Below are positions 44,147-48,922 of a stretch of 48,922 nt of DNA, piece after piece. Source of the stretch: Eubacteriales bacterium. Lineage in GTDB: Bacteria; Bacillota; Clostridia; Lachnospirales; Lachnospiraceae. The translations under genes were made by a program, and so were the position numbers. The stretch covers positions 1-48,922 of the forward strand of contig JAUNGT010000008.1 of NCBI GenBank assembly GCA_030524455.1, read 5' to 3'. A model generated the notes under the pieces. It had not been told where the DNA came from and searched no databases. It saw only the letters and a list, made by a program, of their open reading frames with translations. Position 1 is the stretch's first letter; the number at the start of each line of letters is the position of its first letter.

Positions 44147-45535
44147 ATGGGACGGGAGAAATCGGAGCGATTCAAAATGACGGCCATCCTGGGGGCGGGC
44201 TTTTTCCTGCGCCTTGTGTATGTGCTGTTTTCCACAATTTACGACAGGCAGTATGATACCGGCAGGATCGATCTGGAGGCCGGGCATACGGTTACCGGAG
44301 GTCATCTGGCCTATATCCAGTATCTTTATGAGAACTGGAGGCTGCCGGATTTTGATCCGACCACGGTTTATCAGTTCAACCATCCGCCGCTGCATCATTA
44401 TGTCAGCGCGCTGTGGCTGAAGCTATGCTCTTTTTTTGTGCGGGACACGGCTCTTCTGGAGGAAACGCTCCAGGCCGTGCCCTTTGTGTGTTCTCTGCTC
44501 ATCCTGATCTTTCTACTGAAAATCCTGGGCCGGCTCGGACTGAAGGAGCAAACGAAGCGGTTTTTGATGCTGCTGTTTTGCTTCCACCCGGCGCTGGTGC
44601 TTCTGTCCGGCAGTGTGAACAACGATTGCATGAGCCTTTTGTTTACCGTTTTGTGCGTTTATTTCGGACTGCTCTGGAGTGAGCAGCCCACGCTCCGCAA
44701 TATCGTAAAGCTGGCTCTTTGTCTGGCGCTGGGGCTGTTGACCAAGCAGAGCGCAGCGGAGATGGCCTTTCCCATCGGAGCCCTGTTTCTCTGGAAGCTG
44801 TATTCCCTTTTCCTGCAGGGGAAAGGCTTCCGGGAAAGGGGACTGACGGGGAGCGGATTGACGGGAAGGGGATTGCTGATTCAGTATGGGATCTTTGGCC
44901 TGCTCGCCGTTCCTCTGGGAATGAGCTTTTATGTGCGGAACATGCTTCTATACCGGATGCCGCTGGTGTGGATCTACACGCTGCCGGAGGATTCCTGGCA
45001 GTATACCGGGAATATTCCGGCGGTAAACCGCTTTCTCTGGCCGGTTCCCTCGGAGCTTTTCGACAATTTGCGGCATTTTAAGCTGGGCTGCGGCTACAAC
45101 GTGTGGATGCAGCTGATGCGCACCTCCGTGCTGGGAGAGTGGGATATGGCGGGGGTGAGCCGCAGCGTCAAGGCGCTCGCCCTGCTTTTGATGGGGATCA
45201 ACGCTCTTCTGGCCCTGGCGGCCCTGGCGGCCTTCGTATATGTGTTTTTCCTGCGGCCAAAGGCATACGGTATCGGCGCGCCGGTGTGGATTTTGTTTGC
45301 GGGAAGCTATCTGGTGCAGCTGTGCTTTTACCTGAAATTTGCCTACGACTATCCGCAGGAGTGCAGTATGCACTTCCGTTATATCGAGATCGAGCTGCTG
45401 TTTCCGGCGGCGGCGCTTGGGATGGTGTGGCAGCGGGTCCGGAGAAGGTGGATCAAGGGACTGTTAAACGCTGCGCTGGCCGCATTTGCCGCTTTGAGCG
45501 CCGCGATGACGGCTGTGTGGTGCTTTTTTCTGTAG
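44147..45535 (+). CDS. GT-C-type membrane glycosyltransferase (family 39/ArnT-like)
   Basis: A 462-residue protein with about ten to eleven membrane segments. The first extracytoplasmic loop carries acidic residues (TGRIDLEAG) and the HPPLHHY motif usual in ArnT/PMT-like glycosyltransferases that use lipid-linked sugars. A second possible start at 44177 has a better ribosome binding site (GGAG nine bases upstream), which would shorten the protein by ten residues. A related large membrane protein follows, suggesting joint work on cell-surface glycosylation. Acceptor unknown. Confidence 0.75.
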   Translation: MGREKSERFKMTAILGAGFFLRLVYVLFSTIYDRQYDTGRIDLEAGHTVTGGHLAYIQYLYENWRLPDFDPTTVYQFNHPPLHHYVSALWLKLCSFFVRDTALLEETLQAVPFVCSLLILIFLLKILGRLGLKEQTKRFLMLLFCFHPALVLLSGSVNNDCMSLLFTVLCVYFGLLWSEQPTLRNIVKLALCLALGLLTKQSAAEMAFPIGALFLWKLYSLFLQGKGFRERGLTGSGLTGRGLLIQYGIFGLLAVPLGMSFYVRNMLLYRMPLVWIYTLPEDSWQYTGNIPAVNRFLWPVPSELFDNLRHFKLGCGYNVWMQLMRTSVLGEWDMAGVSRSVKALALLLMGINALLALAALAAFVYVFFLRPKAYGIGAPVWILFAGSYLVQLCFYLKFAYDYPQECSMHFRYIEIELLFPAAALGMVWQRVRRRWIKGLLNAALAAFAALSAAMTAVWCFFL

Positions 45536-45559
45536 CCGCCAAAAAGAAAGGAGCGGGAT

Positions 45560-48349
45560 TTGGTGAAAGAAAACGGGATGAGGAGAAAAAAGGGCGCTGC
45601 ATGGTCGCCACTTTGGGCGGCGGGGTGCAGCGCCGCGCTTTTTTGCCTGCTGTATGCCTTCGAGGGGATGTATCCCTTCGGGAAGGGCTCCATTTTGATA
45701 ACGGATCTTTACTCCCAGTATGCTCCTTTGCTGTACCGGTTTTACGACGTGGTGACAGGGGAAAAAAATCTGTTTTTGGATCTTTCCGTGTCCGGCGGAG
45801 CAAACCTTTACGCCGACACGATCAACGAGGTGATCAATCCCTTCAACTATCTGCTTCTCCCGTTTGGCAGGGATCGCCTGTATCAGGCGATCAATGTCCT
45901 GTTGGCGGCCTACGGCAGCGCGGCGGCGGCCTCCTGCTGCCTGTTTTTGAGGAAGGTCTTCGGGCATCGGGAAAACAGAGCCGGGCTGGAGGTTGTCCTG
46001 AGTCTGTGCTACGCCTTTTCCGGCTACATGGCTTACAATTACCAGATCATCAAGTGGATGTATTTTCCCGTGCTCTTTCCTTTGTTTTGTCTGGCACTGG
46101 GACAGCTTTTGGGGGCCTTCGGGCCGTGCTCTCTGCGTCGGGGGAGAGCCTATATTCTGCTGCTTGGCTACCAGCTTGCGCTGAGCGTGCAGCTGGGCTT
46201 TATGACGCTGCTGTTTACCCTGTTTGCCAGCGCCATCTATTTCTATACCTGCGTACCCAAACAAGAGCGGACGGCCCGGATGTGCCGGCTGGGGCTTTGC
46301 ACGCTGGCCGGGCTGTGCCTGTCCGCCGTCGTGCTTGTGCCCGCTCTCCGGGGGCTGTTTTTTTCGGCCAGGTCAGGGGAAAATCTTTCCTATCCGGAGG
46401 TGATGAAGCGTCACGGGCTGGACGATCTGTTTGAGCGCCTGTTTCAGGTCGGTCAGCCGGTGCTGCTGGGGCTTTTGGCGGCGGAGGGACTTGGGCGGCT
46501 TGGGCAGCTTGGGCGATTCGGGCGGCTTAGGCAGCCCGGACAGCCTGGGCGGCTCGGAAAAGGAAAGCGGCTGGCAGCCTGGCGCAGGCTTTCCTGCGGG
46601 ACGCGTTTCTGGCTTTGCCTGAACGCATTTTTGTGGCTGACGGTGCTTTTGGAGCCCGCCAATCTGCTCTGGCACCTGGGCTCCTATGTGTGTTTTCCGG
46701 TGCGATACGGCTACATGGCGGTGCTTTGCCTGGCGGTGCTGGTGCAGCGCCTGTGGAGCGGGAGTGCCAAAAAACCGGCGCCCGGTGGGAGCGCAGGAGG
46801 ATTTCGGGCCTTTCGGACTGTGCTGTCGCTGCCCTGTCTGGCGGCTGTCGCTGCCGTTGCTGCCGTCGCAGCTGCCGCCGCTGCCCTGGCCTGGACGCTT
46901 GCCTGGCGGACCCGGCTGGTGCAGGCCTTTTCTTCCCTCGCCATCAGCAGCGTATGCCCGGCGGAGACTGCGGCTGCGGCCGGAATCTGTGCGCTGCTGT
47001 TTGCGGGGGCGCTGTGCGCTGCCCTGGCCTGCAGGGCAGGAATCAGGACAGGCGGAGGCCGTTGGGGAACCGGAGCCGCTGTGCTGTGCAGCCTGGCCTG
47101 CGGCTTCTGCTTTTACGCAATGATTTTTTTACCGCCGGATTATGCGGTGCGGCAGGAGAACGAGGCGGCTTATGCCCGGATGACACGGGAAAGCCATGAC
47201 CTGCCGGAGGGAGAGGAGACAGAGAAGCTCCGTCTTTTGGAGCGGGAAAAGGAGGATCCGGACCTGCCCATAAACGCCGCGCTGGTGAACCGGAAGGGCT
47301 CTGTCAGCGGCTATTTCCCCACGGAAGAACGGCTGACGAAGGAGACCTTTGAGGGGCTGGGATATCTGACGCCCTGGGTTTCCGTGCGCTCGGTGGGCGG
47401 CACACAGGTGTCGGACAGTCTGCTGCGGGAGCTGACGGTGCTTGAACGGGGCGCGGAGGAGACAGGACAGGAGCCGGACAGTCCTCTTGCCCGACAGGAG
47501 AGCTGGGCGCGGTGGGTCGGCGCGGAGGGAGTGCTGGAGCGCCTTTCTCTGAACCGTGAGGGCGCAGGGGAGCCGGGAACAGCCGTGCTGACGCTGGAGG
47601 GAGAGCGGACGATCTATCTGGATGCCGGGCAGCCTGCCGGCGGTCTTGTCCTGCAGGTAAACGGCCAGCCGGTACAGATTGCGGAGCAGGGCCAGACCGG
47701 CGGGGAGCACAGGCTGATCGAGCTGGGAAGCTTTGCGGCCGGACAGGTGGAAATCCGGGTGTCCGATACGGCCGGGAATCCGCTTGCGGTGGAGGGAATG
47801 GAGATCGGCCTGCTGGATGAGAAAGAATGGGAAAAGCAGCTGGAGGAGCTGAAGCGGGCCGGCGCCCGGGGACAGACGGACAGCGCCCGCATTTTGCCTG
47901 CGGAGCAGTATGAGATTTCCGAGAGGAAGGGGAAGCTTTGCCTGACTGTGGAGGCCGGCAGGGAAACCGTGCTGTGCCTGCCCTTTCTTGCGCTGGAGGG
48001 CTGGAGCTGTGTACAAAACGGCTGGATTGTGGATATCGTCCCGCTTTTGGGCGGTTTGATGGGGATAAGCCTGTCCGAGGGGCAAAACGAGCTGACCCTT
48101 TCCTTTGTGCCGCCGGGGCTGTATGCGGGGATGGCACTGAGCCTGCTGGGGCTTCTCCTGTGGGTCGTTCTGACGGTTTGCAGCGCCGCCGGAAAAGGCG
48201 ATTGCCCGGGGCGGTTGGAGTCTCTTGCGGGCGGACTGTACCGGGCAATCCTGGCGGCCGGAATTGCGGGAATCTACGCAATTCCGACCGTGGGGCTTGT
48301 CGGATATCTGGCGTGGAAGGCGGGCTATTGGATGTTATATTCCAGATAG
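45560..48349 (+). CDS. YfhO family membrane protein
   Basis: A 929-residue polytopic protein of the YfhO group, GT-C-like membrane proteins implicated in lipoteichoic acid or cell-wall polymer glycosylation. The N-terminal half has many membrane segments, with DLYSQYAPLLYRF and GGANLYADTINEVINPFNYLL typical. A large extracytoplasmic domain (about 520-845) precedes final segments. Start is TTG 45560 or GTG 45563, both near AAGGAG; the next ATG is too far. Oddities are a 9-base tandem repeat giving Leu-Gly-Arg/Gln units (near 311-332) and an Ala/Val run near 430-445. Its end overlaps the convergent nuclease gene by 25 bases. Confidence 0.85.
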   Translation: MVKENGMRRKKGAAWSPLWAAGCSAALFCLLYAFEGMYPFGKGSILITDLYSQYAPLLYRFYDVVTGEKNLFLDLSVSGGANLYADTINEVINPFNYLLLPFGRDRLYQAINVLLAAYGSAAAASCCLFLRKVFGHRENRAGLEVVLSLCYAFSGYMAYNYQIIKWMYFPVLFPLFCLALGQLLGAFGPCSLRRGRAYILLLGYQLALSVQLGFMTLLFTLFASAIYFYTCVPKQERTARMCRLGLCTLAGLCLSAVVLVPALRGLFFSARSGENLSYPEVMKRHGLDDLFERLFQVGQPVLLGLLAAEGLGRLGQLGRFGRLRQPGQPGRLGKGKRLAAWRRLSCGTRFWLCLNAFLWLTVLLEPANLLWHLGSYVCFPVRYGYMAVLCLAVLVQRLWSGSAKKPAPGGSAGGFRAFRTVLSLPCLAAVAAVAAVAAAAAALAWTLAWRTRLVQAFSSLAISSVCPAETAAAAGICALLFAGALCAALACRAGIRTGGGRWGTGAAVLCSLACGFCFYAMIFLPPDYAVRQENEAAYARMTRESHDLPEGEETEKLRLLEREKEDPDLPINAALVNRKGSVSGYFPTEERLTKETFEGLGYLTPWVSVRSVGGTQVSDSLLRELTVLERGAEETGQEPDSPLARQESWARWVGAEGVLERLSLNREGAGEPGTAVLTLEGERTIYLDAGQPAGGLVLQVNGQPVQIAEQGQTGGEHRLIELGSFAAGQVEIRVSDTAGNPLAVEGMEIGLLDEKEWEKQLEELKRAGARGQTDSARILPAEQYEISERKGKLCLTVEAGRETVLCLPFLALEGWSCVQNGWIVDIVPLLGGLMGISLSEGQNELTLSFVPPGLYAGMALSLLGLLLWVVLTVCSAAGKGDCPGRLESLAGGLYRAILAAGIAGIYAIPTVGLVGYLAWKAGYWMLYSR
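46490..46552 (+). repeat. Seven-unit 9-bp tandem repeat within the YfhO gene
   Basis: Seven imperfect units of the form CTTGGGCGG/CTTGGGCAG encode Leu-Gly-Arg or Leu-Gly-Gln tripeptides. The length is a multiple of three, so changes in copy number would keep the frame. It lies in a predicted loop between membrane segments. Confidence 0.85.
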
Positions 48350-48922
48350 AGCTTTTTGCGGACGCTGGCGCTCTTGGCGGCCCGGGTCAGATCATTGATC
48401 CGGCCGTCCTCCGACAGGCAGAGGATCAGGCGGCTCAGCTTTTCCTCGCCGAGTTTTTCTCCGCGCTTTTCGCCTCTTTTTTCACCGCGCTTTTCACCAC
48501 GTTTTTCTCCTCTCTTTTCTCCGCGGAGCTCATAGTCTTTTCTGATTTCCCGAAATGTATTATACATATCCCAACTTTCCTCCTTCTCGTTTTTATAATG
48601 CTCTTTTTCTTTTAACAGTTCGTCGGCACCGAGTATGGTACAGAGCGCGTCATAGGTAACGCTGTCCATATGCCGGAATCGGTCCTGGTGCTTTTGGCAG
48701 TAGGCCTGTACGGCTTTTTTGTCGCCCCTGCACTTCAGGATTCCGATCAGCTCCCGGAGACCGGTATGGAAGTGATCTTCCTGTAAATCGTCCAGGCAGA
48801 TCACATGGATATGATGGCTTGCACACAGCGTTTGCAGCTTACGGTCCAGGGCGCGCAGATCCAGCATTTGCTGCAGGGAATCGGGGCCGGTCCATTGCTT
48901 TTCGCCGCCATGGTAGAAAACA
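48325..48922 (-). CDS. Rpn family PD-(D/E)XK nuclease / putative transposase, 3' part
   Basis: The frame runs off the right edge; about 198 C-terminal residues are visible, beginning VFYHGGEKQWTGPDSLQQML, a stretch seen in Rpn-type recombination-promoting nucleases. The catalytic core lies outside the window. The tail carries six consecutive RGEK tetrapeptides, encoded by 12-base units with varied Arg codons at about 48462-48533. Repeats in this position are common in the family. It is convergent with and overlaps the YfhO gene end by 25 bases. The first ATG inside the window (48867) is internal, not the true start. Confidence 0.8.
   Translation of the reverse strand, partial: VFYHGGEKQWTGPDSLQQMLDLRALDRKLQTLCASHHIHVICLDDLQEDHFHTGLRELIGILKCRGDKKAVQAYCQKHQDRFRHMDSVTYDALCTILGADELLKEKEHYKNEKEESWDMYNTFREIRKDYELRGEKRGEKRGEKRGEKRGEKRGEKLGEEKLSRLILCLSEDGRINDLTRAAKSASVRKKLYLEYNIQ

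Noticed and set aside
48462..48533. Possible CRISPR-like or tandem DNA array
   Set aside because: The 12-base units have no spacers and translate as RGEK in the frame of a nuclease gene.

Overview
The window looks like a chromosomal segment of a Gram-positive, spore-forming anaerobe of the Lachnospiraceae type. This is inferred from gene content: LplABC-style sugar transporters with YesM/YesN two-component regulators, tandem glgC-glgD, spoVG, a CotH-family gene, and an iron-sulfur serine dehydratase in two subunits. Most of the sequence is GC-rich. A block from about 17.85 to 25.55 kb is visibly more AT-rich. No rRNA, tRNA, CRISPR array or complete insertion sequence was seen.

Region 1 (1-17.8 kb) is a xylan/xylo-oligosaccharide locus. 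After a repeat-containing leader and a good promoter come xylulokinase, a DUF4867 cupin-like protein, a fucose/arabinose-type isomerase, a GH3 beta-xylosidase, a GH43 enzyme, a YesM-type sensor kinase and a YesN-type regulator, closed by a 20-bp perfect-stem terminator. A second unit encodes a binding lipoprotein, two permeases, a GH8 reducing-end xylosidase and a GH39 beta-xylosidase. None of the glycosidases has a signal peptide. The likely scheme is that oligosaccharides are imported intact, trimmed from both ends in the cytoplasm, isomerised and phosphorylated to xylulose-5-phosphate.

Region 2 (17.85-25.55 kb, AT-rich) is a second, independent sugar module: a GH43_11-like beta-xylosidase, two permeases, a binding lipoprotein and a membrane-anchored AraC-type regulator. 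Neither transporter has its own ATPase gene, so both probably use a shared MsmX-type ATPase encoded elsewhere.

Region 3 (25.55-31.4 kb) opens with the most unusual gene: an intact HelD-type RNA polymerase recycling helicase with all superfamily 1 motifs, fused through a Pro/Ala/Gly/Arg-rich linker to a domain resembling the N-terminal beta-sandwich of GH31 glycosidases, without the catalytic barrel. Next are a convergent class I glutamine amidotransferase, a 148-bp cloverleaf-like intergenic element flanked by 11-bp direct repeats, and sdaAB-sdaAA. A long hairpin follows that shares a 27-bp core with the left edge of the window.

Region 4 (31.4-48.9 kb) is mostly core: glgC-glgD-spoVG with terminator; a CotH / VTC-domain / DUF4956 trio; pth and mfd; lrgA-lrgB; a MATE transporter; two large polytopic membrane proteins (a GT-C-type glycosyltransferase and a YfhO-family protein); and the 3' part of an Rpn-type PD-(D/E)XK nuclease gene running off the right edge.
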